From NCBI GenBank assembly GCA_001466705.2, contig LATX02000026.1, forward strand, positions 1 through 61,523: 61,523 nt of DNA. Direction: 5' to 3'. A program made the position numbers and the translations under genes. How positions within the stretch are numbered: position 1 is the first letter of the stretch; each line of letters begins with the position of its first letter. This document shows, piece by piece, positions 12,192-23,815 of the stretch. The notes under the pieces are model-generated. The model was given only the letters and a program-made list of their open reading frames with translations, made no database searches and was not told the DNA's origin. This DNA comes from Moniliophthora roreri (taxonomy: Eukaryota; Basidiomycota; Agaricomycetes; Agaricales; Marasmiaceae).

Positions 12192-13475
12192 ATGTCAAAC
12201 ACCCCTGCAAATCAACCCTCTACTGATTAACTTCTCCAAGCTCTGGTTACAAGCCAGACCAATCTGTCAAATGCAGTGACACAGATGATTGCCAGTTTGA
12301 ATCAGATGTCACAGAACATCAGTCAGCTGGTCCAGACCAGTGCTGCAGCCACATCAGCTTCGACCTCCTCGGATCAGAAGCCTTTCTAGAAACCTTCTGC
12401 ATTCAAAGGAAAGCTTGGTGGAGCTGATGCCTGCTGATTTCTTGGTGCTTTCTCACTCTATGCACAGTCACAGAGAGCAGCACTCAACAGAGCCAATGCA
12501 GATGGGACTTGAGCCAGAGAGGACGGCTTGTGGATCTGTTCGGCCCTGACATTCATGCAGGACGATGCAGCTGTATGGGCCACACCAGCTATGGAAAAGG
12601 TTGCTCAAGAGAGGCACCCCTATGACAACAGCTGGGAGGAATTTGTCAAAGGTTTTAAGCTGAGGTTTGAGACAACAGATGAGGCAGCAGATGCGAAGGA
12701 ACAACTGCATGTACTCTTCCAAGAGAAGCAGTTGGTAGCTGAGTATGCTGCTAAGTTCAAGGAGATCATGTTGAGGACTGGTTATTCCTCTGCTGACCTC
12801 CGTGACTGCTTCTATGACCACATGGTGTCTCACATTAAGAATGAGCTTGTGCACACTGACCGCAAGACTGAGACCCTCGACTAGCTCATTAACATTGCCA
12901 ATGACCTGGACATTTGTATCTGTCAACAAGAGGCTGAGAAGGCTCACCAACCTGCAGCAGCAATGACTATGCCCACTATTCCACCTCCTGCCTCTTGCCC
13001 ATCAACTGCTTCAATCACTCCCTTTGCCCCACCTGCTCATGACCCCAATGCCATGGAAGTCAATGCTACCAAGTCTAGGCTGGACTGGACATGCATGATG
13101 GTGGGGAAGTGTTATGGATGTCGTTCCACTCAGCACACCAAGGTGAATGGTAATCACGAACATGAGATCTGTGGTCACTGTGGTCAAGCTGGTCATCATG
13201 AAGTGGTGTGCTTCGACAGGTGGGCTGGCAGACCAAAAGCAAGAAGGGTGGCAGCATCTGAAAGCACCCCTGTTGAAGTCTCTGGTCCGTCACCACCTGA
13301 ACCGTCATCACCACACCCTCTACCCCCAACATCAATGACATGCTGGCTCAACTCAACCAGCTGTCAGCCCAGTTCACTGCCCTCAAGCAGTCTTTTTAAA
13401 ACAGGTGTTGCCACCAGCCATGAATGGGGCACCCGATCACTTACTTTGTCCTTCACCATCTCCTTCTACATATGA
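12192..13475 (+). pseudogene. gag: Retrotransposon gag (capsid and zinc knuckle), interrupted
   Basis: The frame starts at the ATG at 12192 (MSNTPANQP) and runs to 13475 with several in-frame stops. It reads through a predicted capsid region (VAEYAAKFKEI near 12735) to a retroviral-type zinc knuckle CGHCGQAGHHEVVC (CX2CX4HX4C, about 13172-13213), followed by a proline- and serine-rich tail. The knuckle implies nucleic-acid binding in virus-like particles. Visible stops are at about 12229, 12388, 12436, 12511 and 12882; several are TGA or TAG explicable by C-to-T or G-to-A transitions. Gag overlaps the start of the pol frame, which lies in the +1 frame (13405-13475 overlap), so the ancestor probably used frameshifting or an equivalent to make Gag-Pol. 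Confidence 0.85.
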
Positions 13476-16400
13476 TTCAGTCTCTGCATGTACAATATCT
13501 ATTCCCATCACTAATAAACATGATAACCATTTCTGTGTACATGCAAGTCTGAGAAGAAGAAACCGAAGAAAGAAAGTTGTGGCAATGATAGACTCTGGAG
13601 CAACTGGCTTATTCATAAGCCAAAGCTAGGTGATAGAACACAAGGTATGGAGGCATCTTCTCAAGAAAGAGATACCTCTGTACAACATTGATGGAACCAA
13701 AAATTGCACTGGAAGCATCTCAGAGTTTGTGCGACTGGAGCTGACTATTGGGGACTATGTGGAGGTGGTGGAGCTGTTAGTCACAGATCTGGGTCCAGAG
13801 GAGGTGATTCTGTGTCTGCCATGGCTAAGGAAGGTTAACCCAGACATAGACTGGAGAGCCAGGTTAATGAACATCAAAGTGGAGGAAGAGAAAGAAGTGA
13901 AGGAGAATGGAGCTGAAGTGGAGGAGCGGTATCAAAGGATCATGGGGAATTGTAAGCAGAGGAGGAAGTGGTGGAAGGAGGGGATCCTTGAGAATATGAT
14001 GGATGAGTTGTGGGTGGCAGCTGGAGTGACATACTCAGCTGAGTTAGCATATGAGGAGTCGAAGAAGAAGGAGAAGCAAAGCATGGAAGAGATTGTGCCA
14101 GCAGAGTTCTACAAGTACCGAAAGGTCTTCTCAAAGGAAGAGTCCCATTGTCTCCCAGAGCATAAGCCATACGACCATACTATTGACCTGAAACCAGATG
14201 CACCTGAGACAATCTAATCCAAGGTGTACCCCATGTCGGTGAATGAGCAAGGGGAGCTAGACCAATTCTTAGAGGAGAACCTGCAGAAAGGATACATTGT
14301 CCCTTCCAAGTCGCCCATGGCTTCTCCAGTCTTCTTTGTGAAGAAGAAGAATGGCAAGCTGCAATTTGTACAGGATTATCGCAAGCTCAATGAGTTCACA
14401 GTCAAGAACCGATACCTGCTCTCCCTTGCTTCTGACATTATCAACTGACTCAAAGGTGCTAAATACTTCACCAAGCTGGATGTTCATTGGGGTTACAACA
14501 ATGTTCAGATTAAGGAAGGAGACGAATGGAAGGCTGCCTTTGTCACCAACTGAGGTCTCTTTGAACCCCAGGTTATGTTCTTCGGGCGAACCAACTCTCC
14601 AGCCACCTTTCAAGCACTCATGAACTCCATTTTTGTGGATCTGATTGCTAAAGGGAAGGTTGCAGTATACTTGGATGATATCCTCATTTACAGCACCACC
14701 TTGGAGGAACACCATCAGACAATGCATGAAGTACTCAGACGACTGCAGGAGAATGATCTCTACCTGCATCCTGAAAAGTGCAAGTTCAATCAGGAACAGG
14801 TAGAGTACTTAGGCATAGTGATTCATGAAGGACAGGTCAGCATGGACCCTGTCAAAGTTTGCACAGTAAGAGAATGGGCAACCCCAAGGAACCTTTGTGA
14901 GCTCTGAGGTTTCCTGGGCTTTGCCAACTTCTACCGACGATTCATCAAGAACTTCTCCAAGATTGCATGTCCTTTGAATGACCTAACCAAGAAGGACTGC
15001 CGTTGGGAATGGGGGACTCAACAGCATCAGGCCTTTGAAGCGCTGAAAGCAGCCTTCACAGAGGAACCAATACTGGTAATGTGGAACCCAGCACGACCAA
15101 CCCAACTAGAGGTAGATGCCTTTGGGTATGCAAGAGAAGGGGTAATCCTGCAGCAACTGGAGGATGGATTATGGCACCCTGTAGCATACAGGTTGGAATC
15201 AATGGCACCAGCAGAGCAAAACTACGAGATCTATGACTGGGAAATGCTCGCCATCATACAAGCACTAGAGGATTGGCATCACTACCTGGAGGGTCTACCT
15301 GAGTCATTCGAGATCATCACTAATTACTGAAACCTTGAGTACTGGAGGACGGCTCAAGACCTATCCTGACAACAAGCATGATGGTCTCTATGGCTCTCAC
15401 AATTCAACTTCTGCCTGACTCACAAACCAGGCAAGACCAACACCCAGGCCAACCCTCTCTCTTGCATTCCAACCTTCCAAGTCACAGATGCAGAGAATAA
15501 CCAGGGGCAAGTGGTACTATGTCCAGAAAGGTTCATGCAAATTGCTGTAGCCAGAGTGAAGGGAGGAGAGTTGGAGAATAGGATCTGTGAGGGAGTGGAG
15601 AAAGAAGTTGAGGTGTTGCAAGCAGTGGAGGAGTTGAAGAAGAAAGGTCCCCAAAGATTAATCAATGGTCTGTTAGAGTGGGAGGAGGAAGATGGGCTGG
15701 TGTACTACAAAGGGAAGCTCTACATTCCTGGAGACAAAGGGTTACGTACAGATGTGCTCAAGCAATGCTATGATGCACCAACAGTGGGGCACTTGGGAGA
15801 ACATAGGACACTGGAGCAGGTGAGCTGCTACTACTGGTGGCCAGGGATGAGCAGCTTTGTCAAGAAGTATGTTCAGGGATGTGAAAGGTGTCAGCATAGC
15901 AAGCCAGCAGCACACTCAGATGCAACGTTACACCCACATGATGTACCAGAAGGCCCATGAAATGTAGTAGGAGTGGATCTGATTACAGGACTGCCTGAGA
16001 GTCAAGGGTATGACGCCATCATCACCTATGTTGACCTCTACAGCAAACAGGTTCATGTGCTGCTGATGGTGACCACTCTTGATGCCAAAGGAGTCGCAGA
16101 CATACACTACCAAGAGATCTTCTGCCTTCATAGTATACCACACGGGTTCGTGTCAGATAGAGGACCCCAATTCGCAGCTCAGGTCATGCATGCACTGTAC
16201 AAGCATCTAGGGATTCAAGCAGGCTTTACAACTGCCTACCACCCATCAGCAAATGGACAGACAGAGCAAGCAAACCAGAAAATCGAGCAATTCCTCTATC
16301 TCTTCATAAGCAAACACCAGGATGATTGGGCAGACTGGCTCCCTACTGCTGAATTCATACTCAACTCAAGGGTTCATACTGCATATGACAAGAGCCCTTT

Positions 16401-17136
16401 CGAAGTGGTCTACGGATACTGACCTGACTTCACTATCCCAGCAGGATGGCACATGAGCAAGTTCCTGGCTTTAGAGGCACAATTGGAAGGGTTGAGGAAG
16501 ATTCGAGAGGAGGCAGAGGCAGCATTGCAGATGGGAAAAGAAAAGATGAAGGAAGCATACAAGGAGGGAGACAAGGTGTGGCTGTCAGCGAAGGACATCC
16601 ATATCCATCAGGCAAGCAGGAAGTTAGGCCCAAGACAGCTCGGGCCCTATGAGGTGGTGGAACGCATAGGGGATTTGGACTACCACCTCAAGTTGCCTCC
16701 AGCAATGAAAGTCCATAATGTCTTCCATGTTAACTGCCTATCACTATGGAAAGGCAATCAAATCAATGGTCAGCGAGCCCCAGCTCTGGAAGCAGTGGAG
16801 GTGGAAGGAGAGGAACAACATCTAGTTGAAGAAGTACTAGACAGTTGAATATACAGAAAGAAGTTACAGTACTTGGTGAGGTGGGAAGGATATGGGGAAG
16901 AGGAGGACAGTTGGGAACCAGTGGAGAATCTGGACCATGCGAAGACAAAAGTGAGGCAGTTCCACAAAAAGAATCCCAATGCACCAACCAGAGTGGCTGC
17001 AGCACTCTTTGCAACACTACTATGGCAAAAGCTTGTGAACTTCACTGAGGCAACCATAGACCTAGTATGGGAGGAGGAGAAGAGAGTAGGCCATGGTCTA
17101 TCACGGATAATAGACTCTAAGAAGGGGGTAATGTGA
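13405..17136 (+). pseudogene. pol: Retrotransposon pol (protease-RT-RNase H-integrase-chromodomain), interrupted
   Basis: One reading frame runs the whole way without a frameshift. Domains in order: aspartic protease with DSGAT (~13593), reverse transcriptase with KLDVHWGYN (~14476) and the catalytic YLDDILIYS (~14671), RNase H around EVDAFGYA (~15112), integrase HHCC zinc domain ending CERCQ (~15880), integrase core with VGVDL (~15969), SDRGPQF (~16156) and GQTEQ (~16258) forming the DDE set, and a C-terminal chromodomain with YLVRWEGYGEEEDSWEP (~16870-16920). In-frame stops lie at 13627, 14215, 14446, 14551, 14905, 15328, 15367, 15379, 15958, 16420 and 16846. Most are TGA where family members have arginine, and one replaces tryptophan. 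The natural stop is probably TGA 17134, inside the 3' LTR. The chromodomain would normally steer integration to heterochromatin. Confidence 0.93.
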
Positions 17137-17556
17137 TGGAGCATAGCTTTTCCTTTCATTTTCTTCTAAGTCCAGCTATCTTATCTCTTATCTCTCATCT
17201 ATTTATCTGATTACTTACCATATTTATACTACCACAGCCACCCTTCCATATTCCAGATCATTCTTTCATTTCCATCAGTTATTCTTGCTGAGACAGACTC
17301 TTTGTATTTATACTGGACCTTTGTAGCCTAGTTCCCTATCTTGACCTCTTGGTCATTTGGGCTAGGCAAGTATCTTTGTACATATCTCAGTAGCTTAACT
17401 AACTTGGTCATTTGGGCTAGACATTGACTTCACATCTGTTGAGTTCAACGTCATATCAACCTAGAGTCTATGTGGAATCATCCCTTTCCTTATCCTTTTC
17501 CTGACTCGAGTGCAGAGGGTTCTACTCACTGTGACGAGGGTTATTGTGGCATCACA
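17132..17556 (+). repeat. 3' LTR of the chromovirus
   Basis: This 425-bp copy of 11493-11941 begins TGTGATGG and ends CATCACA. The target duplication GTTCT follows at once. It differs from the 5' LTR by scattered transitions and a deletion of about 24 bp, so the insertion is not recent. Confidence 0.93.
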
Positions 17557-18923
17557 GTTCTGATAGTAATAATAAATATTAAGTCTATTGATGCATTATT
17601 ATGCAATGTGATCATAAAACAAACAATCTAGTGCACTTAGACTGTAGATCCTGCTGATATCTATTTCTTTGTATTCAGAATTCATAGTTTCTGGCCTATT
17701 TTATTGACTGAGGACCCTCACAGTGATACTTCACTGTAATGCAGAGGGCTAGTATAGTCTACTAATCTTGTCTAAATTGTGTTACAGTGTCAATTATTAG
17801 ACTTATTAGACTCAGTGCTTGAAACTTAGATGCCATGTTAGAGCTCTCTAGCTATTGAGTCACATGGATATCACATGTGCTCTGGGCTCTTTTTCTAATA
17901 TTCAACATGAAAAGTGCACAATTTCATGTCTAGGCCAAAATTAGACACATCAATGGGACAGATGCATCCATCCATTCATAGATACCTGACATAGAAAAGA
18001 GAAAATATAATTTGTAGAGTCTAGACCACCTGGAAAGCAGATACCCACATGGATACAGTCAGATACCCTAGTGGCCAGACTCTGTGACACCCAAATATTC
18101 TCTCTTTCAACATCTCCATCACTTTTTTTTTATTTCCTGAATTATCAGACATTATTTATATTTTCCTGTAGATATATTCCATAGACAGTATATAAGGACA
18201 GCTAGATATTCATACATACTCAAGTAACTCTGCCCTCTCTGATTGTGAATACATGAAGAGTTTATTTGGTGTATAGTTGTGTATGCCATTTCAGTTTTGC
18301 TCCATCACTACAGGCTCTGGAGATTGGTCCTGAGTGACTCTAGAGAGATAGACATTTGATAATGAACTTGCATTGTAAGAAATAAGAGTAACATCTTGAG
18401 TGCACTTTAGCACTTTTCAAAGAGACACTTTACACCAAGGAGCTTTGGGCACTTGAAGTGTGGCCTGTGTGTGTATCAGATTGTGACACACTTAGAGCCT
18501 TAGCAAGGGGTGTGCCTGCACTGAGCTCTTTGCAGAAATTGGTCCAGAACCTTTTCCAGTATGCTGTGTGCTGTAGTTGTCTTAAAGAAGTCTTGAACTC
18601 TGTAGAGTCAGACTATATTAGCTATTGAGTCTTTGTACAGGACTGTAGCTCTTGTGTTTGTGCTTTGTGCACTGTGTTCTCTGTGTTTTGTGTGTGTGTT
18701 TGAGAAATAAACCTCTTTTTAAACCCTCTATACTCCTTTGAAGGTGAACACTTTAAAGCAGAACACTTCAATAAGAGAGAATCAACCTAGCTAAGAGTTT
18801 TGTTGGCATTCTAAGTGTGGTAACTCTGATCATGCTGACCCACACTTGCAACAAACAACCTGAGTTAGACTTTTGGAGGTTATCCTTTGAGTATTTTTCC
18901 ACTAGATTTATCTTAGACAAATT
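17557..18923. other. AT-rich, CpG-poor stretch without recognisable genes
   Basis: Only short open pieces occur here and no domain motif is seen. Composition is like 8037-11492, so the retrotransposon probably inserted into this older decayed DNA. A GT-rich run lies near 18650-18705. Confidence 0.45.
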
Positions 18924-19512
18924 ATCAGGGTGAATGATGATTGCTGACCACATGCTGTTTTTGCCAGCACTGATTATGAGTGCTCTCTCACTCACTCTCT
19001 CATTCCCTCTATGAGCTTATTATTATGCTTCCCAATATTGGCCATTTTCCCTCTGTTCAGCTTCCATTATAATTCAGCCTCATTTTATAGTTTCCTGGCC
19101 CCACCTCTGCATAATTAATCCTCTTTCTTTGTCTAAACTATCATTTTATTTATTTGTTATCTAGTGACATTGGCACTGTATATTTTCCTTCCCTCACACT
19201 TTGCTCAATTATAATGCAATTTAGAATTGAGGTCCTCTGTGAGTATACATTACAATTCAGGTGTACCCACACTGATTATCATTTGTTTCACAGCATCATC
19301 ATCACTGGTCCTGAATATTTTCCATCTCCTGTGCCTTATTCAATTATAATTCTGTCTGTCATGGAGGTTCTTGAGGATATTCAATTATCTATGTCCTTCC
19401 ATTCCCTCAGGCACTTTTTTCAGGTGTCCACAAGGTAGTAGGTGGCTTGAGCCTTGAAGTTTCACAACTATACAGTCCTTGGTGTTAACTGAAAGCTTAT
19501 TCTGACACCTTG
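18924..19512 (+). repeat. Left arm of a ~0.57-kb inverted repeat
   Basis: This arm matches the reverse complement of 20886-21452, with shared ends near GGGTGAATGAT (outer) and TTCTGACACCTTG (inner). Both arms encode the same open piece beginning MLSSDIGTVYF (19154-19438 here). The left arm is CpG-poor where the right arm keeps CpGs, for example at its outer end. With the ~1.37-kb spacer it may be a DNA transposon with long terminal inverted repeats, or two copies of one repeat in opposite orientation. No target duplication was found. Confidence 0.75.
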
Positions 19513-20885
19513 AGCATCATACCTGGGCACAATTATGCTGACTCAGAGGATTCTAGAAGGCAAGTGTACTTGAGCTGAGAGGGAGTCCAACAAGGTATAT
19601 CTGGTTTTAAAGGTGTGTCTTCTTCACTATGTCTGCAATCCAGGCAGTTGACTTTGTAGTGTACAGTCCAGGTGTATTGATTCCAACATATCAACCCACC
19701 TCTCCCATCCCAATATCAACTTTATACACCTCTTCATGTCTCCTTTACCCTACTTTCTGTGGATCCATATATTAACTGAATGCACCTATGACTCTCTTTG
19801 TTCCAAGCTGATTAAAAATCCATTACTGCACTCTATTCCACCATTCATTGTAAAACAACATTCTACAACCTGCAAGGGCATCCTGCTAGGCTATATGTAT
19901 TTGTAGAGAGTGCCATAGATGCATGTATGATAACAAGTTGAAGTTCAAATGAGAAGTTTGTTCTAACAGGTTGCATAGAATACCTGAAATCTTCATGCCC
20001 CCCAGAGATTTGCTTGATTGAAGTGCTACAAGTGCCTGTTAAGTGCCAAGACTCAGATCGTGTCCAGCTTGCCAGAACAGCTATTCAGAAACAAGCTATC
20101 ATACCACTTGACCTCTGCATGACCTGCATGCTTAGAAAACCTTACCAGTTGATTCAGAATGTCAAAAAGTTGAAATATCTCACTCATTATGCTATAAAGT
20201 GCTCTAATGAAAAAGTCAAGCAAGTGTGACCATGGAAAGCAGTTTCATTCAGACTTTCTCTGCAACTTCCACAGTTCAATTGTCTCTTCAGTTACTCCTC
20301 CACACCAAAATCAGGCATTCAATACAGTATCACCTCTAAGGCCTCTAAGATACTCAAGATTCATTTTTGATCTATCTGGGATGTTGTGGATGCTTGTTCA
20401 GCAGAGTAAACATCATGACAAATCTCTTCGTCCCAGAACTTGGAATCTGTCATGTGCATGTGCATGCTGCAAACATACCAACTGAATGGAGGATGATTAT
20501 TCCAACAGAGCTCAACTACCCAGCATCTCTCTCAAACATTCAAGTTTAACACCATGAATTATACAATCCTTGGGGCCTACTACTCAACAACACTGAAATT
20601 GTTTTTCTCAAACCTAATTTGCTCACTGTAAAGATTCACTGGGCCATAGGCAACTTTAACAATGACATTCAATGCATGTGAAGCTTGTGGTTTGCAAGGC
20701 TGAGATCACAATTGGGTAGCACATAGCTGGCTGCTTGGGTTTGAATAATAATCTGATGCTTGATTTCATGTAGGATCATGTACAAATAATGCAAGAAAGT
20801 GGGGGACATGTGTAGTACAGTCAAAGATTGTCATAGGTTGTAGTCTCTTCAGTGCCTTCAAGATGTGACACATTCTACCTGAAAA
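19513..20885. other. Spacer between the inverted arms, no recognised gene
   Basis: The spacer holds short open pieces only, such as 20014-20229 (plus, 71 codons) and 20207-20485 (plus, 92 codons). Neither shows a transposase signature or other domain I recognise. If the arms are transposon ends, the spacer is where a transposase gene or its remnant would be expected. Confidence 0.4.
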
Positions 20886-21452
20886 CAAGGTGTCAGAATA
20901 AGCTTTCAGTTAATGCCAAGGACTATATAGTTGTGAAACTTCAAGGTTCAAGCCACCTACTACCCTGCGGACACATGAAAAAAGCACCTGAGGGAATGGA
21001 TAATTGAATATCCTCAAGAACCTCCATAACAGACAGAATTATAATTGAATAAGACATGGGGGACAGAAAATATTCAGGACTGGCAATGATGACACTGTGA
21101 AACAAATGATAATGAGTGCAGATACATCTGAATTGTAATGTATACTCACAAAGGACCTCAATCCTAAACTGCATTATAATTGAACAAAGTGTGAGGGCAA
21201 GAAAATATACAGTGCCAATGTCACTGGATAACAAATAAATAAAATAATAATTCAGACGAAGAAGGGGGATTAATTATGCAGAGGTGGGGCCAGGAAACCA
21301 TAAAATGAGGCTGAATTATGATGGGGGCCGAACAGAGGGAAAATAGCCAATATTGGGAGCATAATAATGAGCTCATGGAGGGAACAAGAGAGCAAGAGAG
21401 CGCTCATCCTGGCAAAAACAGCGTGTGGTCGGCAATTATCATTCACCCCGAC
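20886..21452 (-). repeat. Right arm of the ~0.57-kb inverted repeat
   Basis: This is the reverse complement of 18924-19512. The open piece beginning MLSSDIGTVYF is at 20941-21234 on the minus strand. From about 21250 outward the arm is CpG-rich, while its partner has TpG or CpA at matching sites, so the two arms decayed under different conditions. Confidence 0.75.
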
Positions 21453-22509
21453 ACCCATTATAATTGTAGCCTAACACAGGGGAGAGGTGGATTATCATTC
21501 CTCAAGGCTGATTTCTATGTGGAGTGTATTAAAACAGGATGGGGTGGCAACCTTGGTACATGTTACATTATTCCTACATGGACTCCTCACATATAGAAGA
21601 CATTTTGTACCTCGTAAAAGCGACCCTAGGACAGTATCTGGAAGTAAAGTGAGTAAAGAATTGGTTAAGAGAGAAAGAGGCACTCAACCACATAGGCTAG
21701 TGAGCTCTTTTGATTCCAGATAAGCACCTCAGCACCTATGTCCGATGTCGGGTCAAAGAGGATAGCTGCCCATGGATGTAATGCTCGCAATGATGAGCAG
21801 AGACCTAGGTGCACTGCTCATGGTAAGGCGGCGGTCACAGATGATATGGGCCTATGTCCAATAGCTTTGGTTGGTAGCACTATGAGCAACACAGACCATA
21901 GTGACATCAGCATTTGTCAGACCTCTTGAATTATGGCTTCAGCTCAAGTCTACAGTGTATATGAGGTGACTTGGCATGATTTTCTTTGGTTGATCGAGGT
22001 TGAGAATATGGATGGGTATGCTGATAGTCTCACACGATACCTATTGTTGGAGCAAAGCTCTGTGGTATTTTGAAGCAGGTGATCATGGGAAGTAGGTGTA
22101 TCACATGGTCATCGTCTGAGCGATGCTCGTGGCGGGTGCAACCTTGTCAGACGCAGTTATATCCATTCCAGACCAACAGGATGCTGAATCCAGTATCTCT
22201 GATGCCCTGTCTCAACCAACTTCCCCTCTGGACTCTTCACTCCTCATACTCATGTATGGCTTCGGGGTATGTCCAACGCCACTTTTAACAAGATCTGTGA
22301 CCGGCTGGAGCTTGTACCATGGTATCGATAGTGAAGATGGTGGACGATTCGAGCTGTCCATAGGGTATCACCCAGGTCAGGTATAGCCACCCAATAGCAG
22401 AGTACGAGTTGTCTAGTAAGGTAATTCTGAAGGCAACTTGAATTCTTCAACAGTATTTCTAGATGCAGTATACCCAGCAAACAAGCAGTTCCTATAAGAA
22501 ACTAATGTA
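21453..22509. other. Unassigned stretch with normal CpG content
   Basis: The part 21485-21560 is the dispersed repeat shared with 7955-8036. Beyond it lie modest open pieces, including 22123-22386 (plus, 87 codons), with no recognised motif. It may hold a decayed gene, but I cannot support a model. Confidence 0.35.
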
Positions 22510-22612
22510 GGATGCCAAATTTTTAAATATTTAACGTTGTTGACATCTCGGGCATTTAAACATTCTGAAAAACATATGCATACAATAGTGTTTAAATATG
22601 GAACATTTAAAT
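22510..22612 (+). repeat. Left terminal inverted repeat with subterminal ATTTAAAC motifs
   Basis: The first ~50 bp match the opposite end almost base for base, and the next ~50 bp match with gaps. Differences are mostly CpG transitions; for example the left end has AACGTTGTTGACATC where the right end keeps CG at the second and third sites. Confidence 0.65.
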
Positions 22613-23400
22613 AAGTACAATGGGCATATAGCACTATTTAAACAACATTCAAAAACCTCCCGGGACACCTCAACGGCACCCTTGCTTTCAACAATGGAGT
22701 TTCTGGAGCATCATGTAACTGTGAAGGGAGTGGTGGAGGTGAGTATTGAAAAGTGCATAGGGCTCTGACAAGCAAAAGAGACCCACTAGTCACAGTGTGA
22801 TAGGCATGGGCTGTCAGAGGGTTGCCAAGTCGAGCCACTTGGTGAAACACAGAGAGCTGAGCCGTGACGGATGCAGGAGACCAACCAACTGACAGACAGG
22901 AGAAAACAATGCAGATATTGGGAACGACGAGGGTGGAATTTGGGACTAGGCAGAAAACTGGTGGAAAATGGGAGGAGAGAGGATAGCGGGTTGAAAATGA
23001 GGACTCGGGAGACTATGTATGTCTTGAGCAGACCACGTCCATAAGGTGAAATCAAGCATATGATGATGCATGCCAGGTGACTAGTCAGCTGAGAAAAACA
23101 CAGCAACTGACATATGTACTCACTATTCCTCTCGCAACACAAAAGCACTTCGGCCTCTGACATGCATTATCCACATCTTACACAACCCAGTGTCTAGCCA
23201 AATAAACACAGAGAGCTGTTGGGACATCTTGAATATAAAAGATATCTTGTTGAGTCTCGGAAGGAAGGTGGGAGCATTGACGGTAGGTTGATGGTGAAGC
23301 GGGCATGACGGGAGAAGACAAGAGGAATCAACAGAGTCAGCGTGAGAACCACATGCAAATGCGCCAGGCACATGTGACACTCTTTTTTTTTTTTTTTTTT

Positions 23401-23815
23401 GTGGAATGCATATGAGCTTTGAACAAGTGGACCCACCATCTCCCTCTTCCTGGCTCACAAGAGTCACTGGGCTGACATGGTTGGTGTTCCGTACACTCGT
23501 GTCTAGGGGGGCAAGGGAACAAGACCTCACCAGAGACAGTTACTGCACATGGAGGAATGCACTTATGCACTGGGCACATCTGGCGCCACTCGAGTGTAGG
23601 ACTTGGCTAGACCCTCCAGTGTTAGCCCTATGGCCGACTATCACCTTCCTTGGACCTAGCCTCTACCCACTAAACCTCCACTCCCCTCACCTGACTAGAT
23701 GTCAGCTTGAGGATTGTCCCAACTCTCTGACTGACCTGTGTCTTTCCAGGTCTCTCTCACTAAGACTTTTGGTATCACTTTTCATCCATATTTCTTATTG
23801 TTAGTCAGGAGCATA
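23401..23815 (-). other. LINE 3' untranslated region
   Basis: This is the stretch between the ORF2 stop (23816-23818) and the poly-A tail. No coding motif is visible. Confidence 0.7.

Larger units (their letters stand above)
11493..17556 (+). mobile_element. Chromovirus (Ty3/gypsy) LTR retrotransposon, inactivated
   Basis: The element has two LTRs, a gag frame and a single long pol frame in the order protease, reverse transcriptase, RNase H, integrase, chromodomain, which defines a Ty3/gypsy chromovirus. It is flanked by the exact 5-bp duplication GTTCT (11488-11492 and 17557-17561). LTR ends are TGTGATG and CATCACA; the 5' LTR start now reads TATGATG. Gag and pol frames are interrupted only by stop codons, not frameshifts, so it decayed by point mutation. 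A purine-rich tract (AAGAAGGGGG) lies just before the 3' LTR; I could not assign the primer-binding site. It is a full-length but dead copy. Confidence 0.95.

Noticed and set aside
12340..12549. Open frame of 69 codons at the start of the retrotransposon
   Set aside because: It is out of phase with the gag frame, which is defined by the capsid and zinc-knuckle residues.
12468..12950. 160-codon minus-strand frame in the retrotransposon
   Set aside because: It is the antisense shadow of gag, with no motif of its own.
14269..14769. 166-codon minus-strand frame in the retrotransposon
   Set aside because: It is antisense to the reverse-transcriptase region; the plus strand carries the catalytic YLDD motif.
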